Below, one piece after another: positions 28,162 to 36,302 of a stretch of 64,000 nucleotides of DNA. How positions within the stretch are numbered: the first letter of the stretch is position 1; each line of letters opens with the position of its first letter. Location of the stretch: positions 4,131,821 through 4,195,820 of the forward strand of contig CP159373.1 of NCBI GenBank assembly GCA_032595685.2, written 5' to 3'. The stretch is from Candidatus Electrothrix aestuarii. GTDB lineage: Bacteria > Desulfobacterota > Desulfobulbia > Desulfobulbales > Desulfobulbaceae. A program made the translations under genes and the position numbers. The notes under the pieces were generated by a model that was not told the DNA's origin, made no database searches, and worked only from the letters and a program-made list of their open reading frames with translations.

Positions 28162-28750
28162 CGATTTTAAGAGTAAATCCGATTTAGAGCGTATCGGCTA
28201 CAAACTCAAAGAAAAGGATCTGTCGCTCCCGGAACAGGAACAGATTTCTGATGCGGCGTATGCCAATATTCAAGCCTTTGTACAACTGTTCTACAGTAAC
28301 GAAGAGGCTGTCAAGGCATTGGTACTGACGCCTATTATTGTCAACGTGGTGCAACAACTGCACGGAAAATACAGCGTTTTGTACGAAGAGTACATTGAGG
28401 TGGACGAAGAACTGAAGGGACGTTGTGATTTGATTGTATCAAAGGTTGAAGATGATGATACCAATGACACGCTCGGCGATCATCCTATTGTGGTTATTGA
28501 GGCTAAAAAGAAAACCGTTGAAGAAGCGTTGAGCCAATGTGCGGCTGAACTTGTGGCACTATATAAACTTGGCAAACAGGTTCAATACGGCGTTATTTCA
28601 ACAGGCGATGACTGGATGTTTCTGGAGATCTTTCCAGAGCAACAGCTTGTCTATCAACATCACCGCAAATTCTATCTTCCCGACATCCGGCGTGTAGCCA
28701 ATATTTTACTGAGCATGTTGACTATGGGATCCGCTTTACAAGAGAAATAG
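28154..28750 (+). CDS. PD-(D/E)XK-like nuclease, unknown family
   Basis: 198 residues. Asp92 (GRCDLIV) and Glu116-x-Lys118 (HPIVVIEAKKK) form a PD-(D/E)XK-type pattern like that in HsdR N-terminal domains. The length fits the isolated nuclease domain, and no helicase, methylase or specificity subunit is nearby. The ATG overlaps the VapC remnant, so expression may now use the old vapBC promoter. It could be an orphan restriction or repair nuclease, or a fragment of a longer HsdR-like protein; the start here could be secondary to the junction. Function not assigned beyond the motif. Confidence 0.65.
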   Translation: MFSDFKSKSDLERIGYKLKEKDLSLPEQEQISDAAYANIQAFVQLFYSNEEAVKALVLTPIIVNVVQQLHGKYSVLYEEYIEVDEELKGRCDLIVSKVEDDDTNDTLGDHPIVVIEAKKKTVEEALSQCAAELVALYKLGKQVQYGVISTGDDWMFLEIFPEQQLVYQHHRKFYLPDIRRVANILLSMLTMGSALQEK

Positions 28751-29369
28751 GAGTCAGACCACCTTTTTCCTCCGATCAGATACGACACCATATCTCGGCG
28801 GAATTACCTTTCTTCCTGAATTCAATCGGAAGATGCTGAAAATGTTTATACGGTTACCGCCTTTACGCAACAACAAATCGGCATCCTAACGCCTTGATGC
28901 CCCTGCTGACTGGGGAAGATCTCGGCGTACCCTCTTGGCAAAAGCCTTGTCCAGGCCCTCACGGTTCAGCCCGCCTTTCCGGCCAGATATCCCGAGGCGA
29001 CATCAATCCCAAGCAGCCAACCCGTACTCTCTCCTGATCACCTGATCCTTTGTCAACGACAGCTTAGCCTGAAAAGTTCGGCATCTCATTGTACTTCACG
29101 ACGTAAAGAAGTTGTTGAGTCTGCTTTTATTTGCACAGACAAAACTCACGTAAAATTAATAATAAATATCAAGACATTTCCCCGTGTATCAAAAGTTTTT
29201 TTGCTTATGACCAGGGACGGCTAAGCTCAACCTAACGGGCGATTTATTGACAAGGTAAATTTATCGTGATATTTATCAATTTTACGCAGCCTGGAAGAAT
29301 ATACCGTAATGGGTGCAGCCGGAAAAGCTGTGTCTTTAAAATAAGTAAATAAAGTATGGAGAGAATCCG
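28751..29369. other. intergenic region with antitoxin remnant R3 and a possible promoter
   Basis: 28851-28990 is a third, more decayed copy of the antitoxin-derived repeat (minus-strand GLNREGLDKAFAKR). Further on, TTGACA at 29247-29252 with TATTTA at 29270-29275 (17-bp spacing) is a possible promoter for the ABC importer, with a poor -10. I looked for guanidine-I/II/III riboswitch cores here because of the transporter family and did not recognise one. Confidence 0.45.
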
Positions 29370-30419
29370 ATGAAACATCAGACGCCTGTTGTGCGGCTTA
29401 TAGCTGCTACCCTTCTTTCAGCCGTTTTTTTCTGCGGTTCCTCGCTTCAGGCAGCAGAAAAAAAAGAGAAATTTAATGTTGCCTGGTCCCATTATGTGGG
29501 GTGGGAGCCTTGGGGATATGCTCAACAGAGCGGTATTCTCAAAAAATGGGCAGATAAATATAATATTGAGATCAAGTTGACCTTGGTTAATGATTATATA
29601 GAGTCCATTAATCTCTATACTTCAGGAAAATTTGACGCTTGTACTATGGCTAACATGGATGCCCTGACCATCCCTGCTGTAGGTGGTATTGATTCCACTG
29701 CCTTGATTGTCGGAGATTTTTCCAATGGTAATGACGGCATTATCATGAAAAATGGCTCAAAGGTAACAGATTTAAAGGGCCGAAAAATTACCTTGGTGGA
29801 GCTCTCTGTTTCTCATTATCTGTTAGCCAGAGCTCTGGATATGAACGGTATGAGTGAGCAGGATGTTAATTTGATCAACACCAGCGATGCTGATATTGCC
29901 GCTCTTTTTACTGCGGATCCCAATGGGGCTGCCGTTACCTGGAATCCTCCCCTCATGCAGGCCCTGCGCGCCCCCGGCTCGGCACGGGTTTTTGACTCCT
30001 CAAGCATTCCTGGAGAGATTATTGATCTGATGGTAGTACGGACCGATGCCCCGGAAAAGCTGAAGAAGGCCTTGGTCGGTGCGTGGTATGAGGTTATGGC
30101 AATCATGGAGAGCGATGGCCCGAAAAAAGAAGAGGCTATTGCCGCTATGGCCCAGACCTCTGGAGGAAGCGTTGATGAGTTCAAACAACAGCTTGCAACT
30201 ACGGCCATGTTCTACAAAGCAGCAGATGCTGCCGCCTTTGTCGCGTCCACAAAGCCGAAAGAAACCATGGAACATGTTCGTCAGTTCTCTTATGATAAGG
30301 GATTATACGGTGAATCTGCTCCGTCACCGGATATTGTGGGTATTTCCTTTGATGACGGTTCGGTGCTGGGCGATAAGAAGAATATCAAGCTCCGTTTCAC
30401 GGCAAAGTATATGCAGTAG
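29370..30419 (+). CDS. ABC transporter substrate-binding protein, urea/guanidine-type
   Basis: 349 residues with a signal peptide ending near 'SLQAAEK'. It matches the NitT/TauT-like subfamily often annotated 'putative urea ABC transporter' and found beside urea or guanidine carboxylases: VAWSHYVGWEPWGYA, 'TMANMDAL', DFSNGNDGI, VELSVSHYLLARAL, NTSDADI, TWNPP, IPGEIIDLMVV. It binds the ligand in the periplasm for the permease and ATPase encoded next. No carboxylase or allophanate hydrolase gene follows, so the ligand (urea, guanidine, another small amide) stays open. RBS GGAGAG precedes the ATG. Confidence 0.85.
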   Translation: MKHQTPVVRLIAATLLSAVFFCGSSLQAAEKKEKFNVAWSHYVGWEPWGYAQQSGILKKWADKYNIEIKLTLVNDYIESINLYTSGKFDACTMANMDALTIPAVGGIDSTALIVGDFSNGNDGIIMKNGSKVTDLKGRKITLVELSVSHYLLARALDMNGMSEQDVNLINTSDADIAALFTADPNGAAVTWNPPLMQALRAPGSARVFDSSSIPGEIIDLMVVRTDAPEKLKKALVGAWYEVMAIMESDGPKKEEAIAAMAQTSGGSVDEFKQQLATTAMFYKAADAAAFVASTKPKETMEHVRQFSYDKGLYGESAPSPDIVGISFDDGSVLGDKKNIKLRFTAKYMQ

Positions 30420-30502
30420 GATCAGGTCGGGCGAAACCTTGTGTTCGCCCTGAATTTTCCCGACCAAACCTATCATCAATTACAGTAGGGAGTAGAATCA
30501 AC

Positions 30503-31366
30503 GTGGCCATGTCAACGGAAGAACCGACACGAAAGCCGTCCCGTTTTTTGGGAATTCACGCTCGCCCCGGCAAGATGCTCAGCATCTTACTGGCAATTCT
30601 GCCCTTTGCCCTTCTGTTGATTGTCTATCTGACTGCGTCGGAAATTCGGCACAGAGAAAATGAGGCGGACAAGCTCCTACCGAGAATTTCTCATATGACC
30701 GCTGCGGTAAAGCATATAGCCTTTGAAAAGAACCGGCGGACAGGTAAGTATCTGATGCTGGATGACACCCTTGCCAGCATGAAGCGACTGTTGACCGGGA
30801 CCGGGCTGGCCGCTGTTGCTGCCCTCCTGTTCGGCCTGAATATAGGCCTTTTTCCGGGTATTAATGCAGCCCTGAATCCGTTCATCACCTTTATCGCCAT
30901 GATCCCGCCGCTCTCTATCCTGCCCATCCTGTTTATCAGCTTCGGCGTGGATGAAGCGGCAAAGATAGTGTTAATCTTTTTCGGGGTCTTTCCGTTAATC
31001 ACCAGGGATATCCGATTAGCAGTCCGTAAACTTCCTAGGGAACAGGTAACTAAGGCTATTACTCTGGGCGCCTCGCAGTTTCAGCTGGCCTATCGGATTA
31101 TTCTGCCCCAGATTATGCCTAGACTTATTGAGGCGGTTCGGCTTTCCCTGGGGTCGGCTTGGCTCTTTCTCATCGCGGCTGAGGCCATTGCTGCCAGTAG
31201 CGGCCTGGGATACAGGATTTTTTTGGTGCGTCGCTATCTGGCTATGGATATTATTCTGCCCTACGTTCTCTGGATAACCTTTCTGGGATTTGCTATAGAC
31301 TGGCTGCTTCGTCATCTCATGCGCTGGTTTTACCCCTGGTACACTGCCGTTGGAGGCGACAAATGA
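30503..31366 (+). CDS. ABC transporter permease, urea/guanidine-type
   Basis: 287 residues with several transmembrane helices. The BPD-transport EAA loop is visible as KAITLGASQFQLAYRIILPQ (about 186-205), the site where the ATPase docks. The N-terminal cytoplasmic stretch (1-30) is followed by the first helix. Start GTG at 30503 follows AGGGAG by about 10 bp; an ATG two codons later is possible. The stop overlaps the start of the ATPase gene (ATGA), so the two are translationally coupled. Forms the inner-membrane channel of the importer. Confidence 0.88.
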   Translation: MAMSTEEPTRKPSRFLGIHARPGKMLSILLAILPFALLLIVYLTASEIRHRENEADKLLPRISHMTAAVKHIAFEKNRRTGKYLMLDDTLASMKRLLTGTGLAAVAALLFGLNIGLFPGINAALNPFITFIAMIPPLSILPILFISFGVDEAAKIVLIFFGVFPLITRDIRLAVRKLPREQVTKAITLGASQFQLAYRIILPQIMPRLIEAVRLSLGSAWLFLIAAEAIAASSGLGYRIFLVRRYLAMDIILPYVLWITFLGFAIDWLLRHLMRWFYPWYTAVGGDK

Positions 31367-32265
31367 GTTCTGATCCCGATTTTCTCCACATTATCGATGT
31401 GTACAAGGCCTATAACGGTAAAGTAATCCTGGATAATATTGATCTCCAGGTGAGCAGAGGAGAGTTCTGTACCGTGGTTGGCCCCAGCGGTTGCGGCAAA
31501 TCAACCCTGTTGCGCCTGATAATCGGGGCAGAGGTGCCCACAGCTGGACAAATCCTGCTTGAACATAAAATTGTGGGGCCACCAGACATCCATCGTGGCG
31601 TAGTTTTTCAGAAGTATTCTCTCTTTCCCCACCTGACTGTGCTGGATAATATCAGCTTGGGCCTGCGCCTCGGCGGACGACAGGGCTCAAAGGAGATGTC
31701 GCGCAAAGAAATAAACGAGGAAGCAACAGACATGCTGGAGAAGATCCGGTTGGCCGAGCATGGCGGAAAATATCCTCATGAGTTGTCGGGCGGTATGCAG
31801 CAGCGTGTGGCTATCGGGCAGTCTCTGATTATGAAACCAAAAATTCTGGTTATGGATGAGCCTTTTGGTGCCCTTGATCCTGATACCAGGGAAGATATGC
31901 AGCTTTTTTTGGTGGAACTCTGGGAGAAAGAGCAAATGACGATCTTCTTTGTTACCCATGATCTGGAAGAGGCTGCCTTTCTCGGCACCAGACTTGTAGT
32001 GCTGTCGCAGTATTATACTGATGACAGGGGAAATGGCAATCACGTCAATCGCGGGGCCAAGATTACAGCTGATTACAAACCACCCCCTACTGTGAGTAAC
32101 ACCGCAATCAAACAGAGCAGAGAATTTATCGAGCTGATTACCTGCATACGCAGAGAAGGCTTTGACCCTGATTTTCTCCAGCATGCAAGTGAATTCAAGT
32201 TGATGCATCCAGACTCCTTTCAGACTTTGACCAATGCGGAAAGTGAGTTGGAATGTTCTAATTAA
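31363..32265 (+). CDS. ABC transporter ATP-binding protein, urea/guanidine-type
   Basis: 300 residues. Walker A GPSGCGKST (39-47), Q-loop VFQKYSLFPHL, signature LSGGMQQRVAIGQSL, Walker B ILVMDEPFGALDPDTRE, H-loop FVTHDLEEAAFLG. A C-terminal extension of about 80 residues beyond the core ATPase is typical of this subfamily. Energises the importer; translationally coupled to the permease by a 4-bp overlap. Confidence 0.92.
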   Translation: MSSDPDFLHIIDVYKAYNGKVILDNIDLQVSRGEFCTVVGPSGCGKSTLLRLIIGAEVPTAGQILLEHKIVGPPDIHRGVVFQKYSLFPHLTVLDNISLGLRLGGRQGSKEMSRKEINEEATDMLEKIRLAEHGGKYPHELSGGMQQRVAIGQSLIMKPKILVMDEPFGALDPDTREDMQLFLVELWEKEQMTIFFVTHDLEEAAFLGTRLVVLSQYYTDDRGNGNHVNRGAKITADYKPPPTVSNTAIKQSREFIELITCIRREGFDPDFLQHASEFKLMHPDSFQTLTNAESELECSN

Positions 32266-32706
32266 GAGCTCCTTTCTCGATAATTGAACCAAACTCTCCT
32301 CAAAAAATATTTTCTCTCCCCTTCTCTTCTGCGAGGTGGGGATGTTCTTTTTCCGGCCCTGCATGGAAAAGTTTCCACAAACTTTCCAAAACCTCCTTGC
32401 ATCAGCTCACCGGATAATGGTAAACAAGGCATGCGGAAAGACTTCTTCTTATTAGACATTATATCGATTTTCGCTAACCGATTGATTTTGCGTTGCTAGC
32501 CAAATAACGACTTTCTGTAAAATCGGCAGGTTGGAAAAGATCGGTATAATGTCTATTTTCTGAGGTAACGTTTTTTACGCGAGAAAAAAGATTTTTTTAT
32601 ATGAACGTCTCAGATGACGCCTGTCACCTGAGCATTTTTCATTTTTTATCATCCCGGATCGCCGAGTTGACCTGGGAGCTATTTCAAAGAACTGGAGAAA
32701 AATATC
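32266..32706. other. intergenic region with an inverted-repeat element and a hairpin
   Basis: AGACATTATATCGAT (32454-32468) and its complement at 32540-32554 match at 14 of 15 positions and bound a 101-bp non-coding block, MITE-like. A hairpin at 32609-32632 (CTCAG, mismatch, TGAC, loop GCCT) is followed by CATTTTTC and may be a terminator or attenuator ahead of the DUF1015 gene. Confidence 0.55.
32609..32639 (+). terminator. possible terminator/attenuator hairpin
   Basis: Stem CTCAG-a-TGAC / GTCA-c-CTGAG with loop GCCT, then CATTTTTC. It is 340 bp beyond the ABC importer and 70 bp before the DUF1015 gene, so it may end the importer transcript or act on the DUF1015 leader. Confidence 0.45.
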
Positions 32707-34086
32707 ATGGCTGTTGTTGCCCCGTTTCGTGGCGTGCGTTACAACCCGGAAAAAATTGAGCGACTAGAGGATGTCGTCACCCCACCCTATGACGTTATTT
32801 CCACTGATGACGAGAAAAAACTGCTGCAAAAAAATCCCTATTCCATGATTAATCTGGATTTGCGCAATATCTCGCAGGGAACAACCGAGGATGACGGGCG
32901 TTATGAAAAGGCTCGGGCAAGATTCCAATCCTGGCAGGAAGAAAGCGTGTTGGTCCAGGATGCGCAGCCAGCCATCTATCTCTACTACATCGATTACAAC
33001 CACCCCAGTGGACGGCGCCTGACCCGCAAAGGAATCGTCAGTCTGGTTGGCTTGGCAGAGTTTGCCGAAGGCATTGTCAAACCCCATGAGAAGACCTTTT
33101 CTGGAGTTATCAGTGACCGTCTCCAGCTCATGGAAACCTGCAAAGCCCAGTTCAGCCAGATTTTTTCTATCTATTCAGACCGCGAACAGGAAGTCATCAC
33201 AAGCCTGGAAAAGGTCCGGGAAGCAGAGCCTCTTCTGCAGGTTGATGACCAGAATGCCAATACCCACACCCTCTGGCGGGTGACAGATGAAGAAACCCTG
33301 AAGCAAATTCACCATTTCTTTACCGGGAAATCCGTGTACATTGCAGATGGACATCATCGCTATACCACAGCCCTGGACTGCCGCAGACGGGCTCATGCTC
33401 AAGATCCTAATCTACCCGGGGATCATCCCTGTAATTATATTATGATGTACCTCTGCGCCTGTGAGGATGAGGGCCTCTCTGTCCTGCCCACCCACCGACT
33501 GGTTCGCTGGCCTGGTGCCATGACCGCTGATCAGCTGCAAGAACGGATGCAGCAGGGCATGCTCGTCACGGAGATTAAGCAAGGCAGCCGGGAAACCCTT
33601 ATTGCTGAGGTAATGAGCAGAATGAATGAGGCAGAGAGCAGCCACGGCACCCCTGCCTTTGGTGTGTATCATCCAGGTGAAGACCGAGCTTTTCTCCTCC
33701 AGATGCAGGAGGAAACTATTGCTCAATCACCCTCCCTCGTCGATAAACCGGATGTTCTACAGGAGCTTGATGTCGTTGTCCTTTCTGACCTCCTTATCCA
33801 GGATTATCTTGGCCTCGGCCATGACCAATGTGTCAGCGAAGGACTGGTAAGTTATATCAGCGATGCAGATGTCGCCTTGGACGCAGCAGTCAAGGAAAGC
33901 GTACTCCAGGAAAGTCATACCCCCCTCCTCTTTCTTCTCAATCCCACCAAGGTGGAGCAGGTACTCAAGGTGGCAGACAGCGACAATATCATGCCGCACA
34001 AGTCCACTTATTTCTATCCGAAAATCATGACCGGCTTGCTCCTGAATAAGCTGGATGATGAACAGCATATTCAGCCTCTTCCCTGA
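32707..34086 (+). CDS. DUF1015 family protein
   Basis: 459 residues. It starts VAPFRGVRYNPEKIERLEDVVTPPYDVI and includes YIADGHHRYTTALD (about 215-228), both hallmarks of DUF1015, a conserved bacterial family of unknown biochemical function often found near amino-acid metabolism genes (for example serA in Desulfobacterota and Clostridia). Soluble, with no signal peptide. GGAGAA lies 8-13 bp before the ATG. The methyltransferase gene follows after 31 bp. Confidence 0.9.
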   Translation: MAVVAPFRGVRYNPEKIERLEDVVTPPYDVISTDDEKKLLQKNPYSMINLDLRNISQGTTEDDGRYEKARARFQSWQEESVLVQDAQPAIYLYYIDYNHPSGRRLTRKGIVSLVGLAEFAEGIVKPHEKTFSGVISDRLQLMETCKAQFSQIFSIYSDREQEVITSLEKVREAEPLLQVDDQNANTHTLWRVTDEETLKQIHHFFTGKSVYIADGHHRYTTALDCRRRAHAQDPNLPGDHPCNYIMMYLCACEDEGLSVLPTHRLVRWPGAMTADQLQERMQQGMLVTEIKQGSRETLIAEVMSRMNEAESSHGTPAFGVYHPGEDRAFLLQMQEETIAQSPSLVDKPDVLQELDVVVLSDLLIQDYLGLGHDQCVSEGLVSYISDADVALDAAVKESVLQESHTPLLFLLNPTKVEQVLKVADSDNIMPHKSTYFYPKIMTGLLLNKLDDEQHIQPLP

Positions 34087-34117
34087 GTAATCTTTCCACG
34101 TTCTTCTCAAGCGCAAG

Positions 34118-34861
34118 GTGATTGATCCAACAACTCCCCCGTTAACTGATAACACTTTGTTCAACGGGCGCCTTATCTGTCGTCAACATCGGGACGGCTA
34201 CCGTTTTTCCCTGGATGCAGTACTCCTGGCCCATTTCTGCCAGCCTGCATCCAGAGACAGGGTGCTGGATCTGGGAACAGGCTGCGGAGTCATCGGTCTC
34301 GTCCTCAGTTATCGCCATCCCGATATCCAGCTTACAGGCCTGGAACTGCAACCCGCCCTGGCTGCACTCGCTCAGAGCAATGTCCAGGTCAATAACCTTC
34401 AGGATCGTTTCACCGTTGTGCCGGGAGACCTGCGCACAGTCAAGCAGCACTTTCAAGCCGAGTCCTTTGAACTCGTGCTCAGCAATCCTCCTTATCATAA
34501 GGTGGGCTGCGGACGCCTGAGCGAGGCGGATGAACGTGCCCTTGCCCGCCACGAGCTCACCGCTGATCCCGAATCTGTCATTGCAGCAGCTGCCTTTGCT
34601 GTAAAAAATCGAGGTACAGTAGCCTGTATCTACCCGGCAGAACGCCTTGCCACCGTAACTGCTGCGATGATGCAGAAGCGCCTGATCCCTAAACGAATTC
34701 AACCGGTGTATAGCTACCCGGAGGATGACCGTGCCCGCCTGGTTATGATCGAGGCCATAAAAAACGGGGGCGAAGGGGTGCGTTTGTTGCCACCACTGTA
34801 CATCTACCAATACCCGAATGGGCCGTACAGCGCAGAGGCCAAGAAGATGTATGCGGGATAG
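34118..34861 (+). CDS. tRNA1(Val) (adenine37-N6)-methyltransferase-like (TrmN6/YfiC)
   Basis: 247 residues; GTG start at 34118 with AAGGTG-like sequence before it. SAM-binding motif I VLDLGTGCGVIGLVL (about 48-62), and catalytic NPPY in VLSNPPYHKVGCGR (about 125-138), the signature of N6-adenine methyltransferases of the TrmN6 type. It would methylate A37 of tRNA-Val; assignment to that substrate is by family. An alternative is a protein- or rRNA-modifying paralogue such as PrmC-like enzymes. Confidence 0.85.
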   Translation: MIDPTTPPLTDNTLFNGRLICRQHRDGYRFSLDAVLLAHFCQPASRDRVLDLGTGCGVIGLVLSYRHPDIQLTGLELQPALAALAQSNVQVNNLQDRFTVVPGDLRTVKQHFQAESFELVLSNPPYHKVGCGRLSEADERALARHELTADPESVIAAAAFAVKNRGTVACIYPAERLATVTAAMMQKRLIPKRIQPVYSYPEDDRARLVMIEAIKNGGEGVRLLPPLYIYQYPNGPYSAEAKKMYAG

Positions 34862-35157
34862 CACACCCTCCTCAGCTCGGAACAACAGTATGTTAGATAC
34901 AATCTATCTCTCTAAAGAAATCACCATACAAAAAAAGTATTAAAATTTTTCCTGGCCAGCTGCACCTCCTCTCTCTATCCAGCCCTTCTCCTCAGCGACA
35001 CACTGGAATTACAAACAATGCCTCCCTGTCTTTGCCAAGATAAAAAATAATACCAATGCGTTTATCCTTTGCTTTTTATCCGCTATCGGATACCATAAAT
35101 TCATCAAAATATCATTCACAAGACTTCTCTGTGAAAATCAAAAAAAGGAAGAACACT

Positions 35158-35958
35158 ATGAAGAAAATACTGAGCGCCGCAGCACTCTCGGCCCTGATGT
35201 TTACGGCAGCGCCCGGCATGGCCGGAAATATGAAAATTATGCCTCCCTCCTTAGGTGCTGACTGTCCTGCTGATTGTCAAGATCAAATTGACCAACTGAA
35301 CTCCAGCCAGGCACGACAAGATGAGCAACTCCAGGCCCTGGAAGAGAGTCAGGTCCGTCAGGACCAAGCCATTGATGCCAATGCAGCAGACATCAAAACT
35401 AACCTGGAAGAAATTGAGAAACTGAAAAACCATGAGGCGTATAATCCCTGGTATGTCAAGGCCACCCTTCAGTTAACCTGGATGGGATCTATGGACCTGG
35501 ACAAGGAAGAATACGGTTTCCAGGCAGACGCAGATACAGGATATGGTTTCGGTATCTCAGCCGGTCGTCAATTTGATAATTTTCGGATTGAAGGGGAACT
35601 TGGTGGCCGAACAGCTGACATCAAAGCTGAGGGCCTTTCCGACATTACCATCACCACAGCTATGCTGAACGGTTTCTACGGAGTACCTGTCTATGGCCCC
35701 TTCTCAGTGTATGGAACCGCTGGTGCAGGTACCGCAAAAGTAGAAATGGCTTTTGCCAATGGTGATGACAGCGAAGTAACCTTTGCCTACAAAGCTGGTG
35801 CTGGCGTGGCTATGGATATTGCCCGAAATATGGCCGTTGATCTGGGCTATGAATATCTGCGTACCGGTGATGTAGAATTTGGCCGTGACCATGAAATGCT
35901 GCGAGTGGACGACCTGAAGAGTAGCGCACTCAACGCTTCGCTCCGCTACTCCTTCTAA
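35158..35958 (+). CDS. outer-membrane beta-barrel protein with coiled-coil N-terminus
   Basis: The frame is open from 35056, but the ATG at 35158 is chosen because AAGGAAG precedes it and a signal peptide (MKKILSAAALSALMF, cleavage near GMAG) follows. The 266-residue product has two Cys in CPADC, a heptad-like coiled coil (about 40-90, Gln/Glu/Asp-rich), then alternating beta strands (LEGELGGR, AGRQFDNFRIEG, GYEYLRTG) ending in -LRYSF, the terminal aromatic expected for BAM-dependent insertion. The coiled coil may trimerise or span the periplasm. Function unknown. A long hairpin lies 17 bp after the stop. Confidence 0.8.
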   Translation: MKKILSAAALSALMFTAAPGMAGNMKIMPPSLGADCPADCQDQIDQLNSSQARQDEQLQALEESQVRQDQAIDANAADIKTNLEEIEKLKNHEAYNPWYVKATLQLTWMGSMDLDKEEYGFQADADTGYGFGISAGRQFDNFRIEGELGGRTADIKAEGLSDITITTAMLNGFYGVPVYGPFSVYGTAGAGTAKVEMAFANGDDSEVTFAYKAGAGVAMDIARNMAVDLGYEYLRTGDVEFGRDHEMLRVDDLKSSALNASLRYSF

Positions 35959-35974
35959 AGGAGTATTGTACCGT

Positions 35975-36016
35975 TGTGTATCTCTACTCTGCGTCTTGCG
36001 GAGTTAGAGATACACA
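35975..36016 (+). terminator. long hairpin terminator after the outer-membrane protein gene
   Basis: TGTGTATCTCTA (35975-35986) pairs perfectly with TAGAGATACACA (36005-36016) and the loop adds CTC/GAG and GC/GC pairs. Downstream is GATATTTCTTTG, a modest T-tract, so termination is likely but the hairpin could also protect the mRNA end. Confidence 0.7.
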
Positions 36017-36302
36017 GATATTTCTTTGCTTGCTTTATAGCTCTTCCCCAGGCAATCTTGCTCCCTTTTCTTCCCTCAAAAAATCATCTTATGACCAACC
36101 TGTAAAAGATCAACTTCCCCTTTGCCCTTTTCTGATTTTACGGTATCCTTCAGAAATAATGTTTTCTTACACAAGAAAAAAAGAGAAGAAGTGCGTTAAA
36201 CAACGTAACGTAGAACGCTAAATCATAGAAAGCAATTTCATTGGCAACCTTTTTCCCCTGTCACCCGAAATACAATCTCCTGTTATCAACTATTTTTCAC
36301 TT

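Noticed and set aside
28990-29369. Guanidine (ykkC-type) riboswitch ahead of the ABC importer
   Set aside because: The conserved cores of the three classes that I know were not found; only a weak promoter-like pair is present.
34142-34885. Minus-strand ORF of 247 aa
   Set aside because: Mirror of the NPPY methyltransferase, whose motifs are clear on the plus strand.
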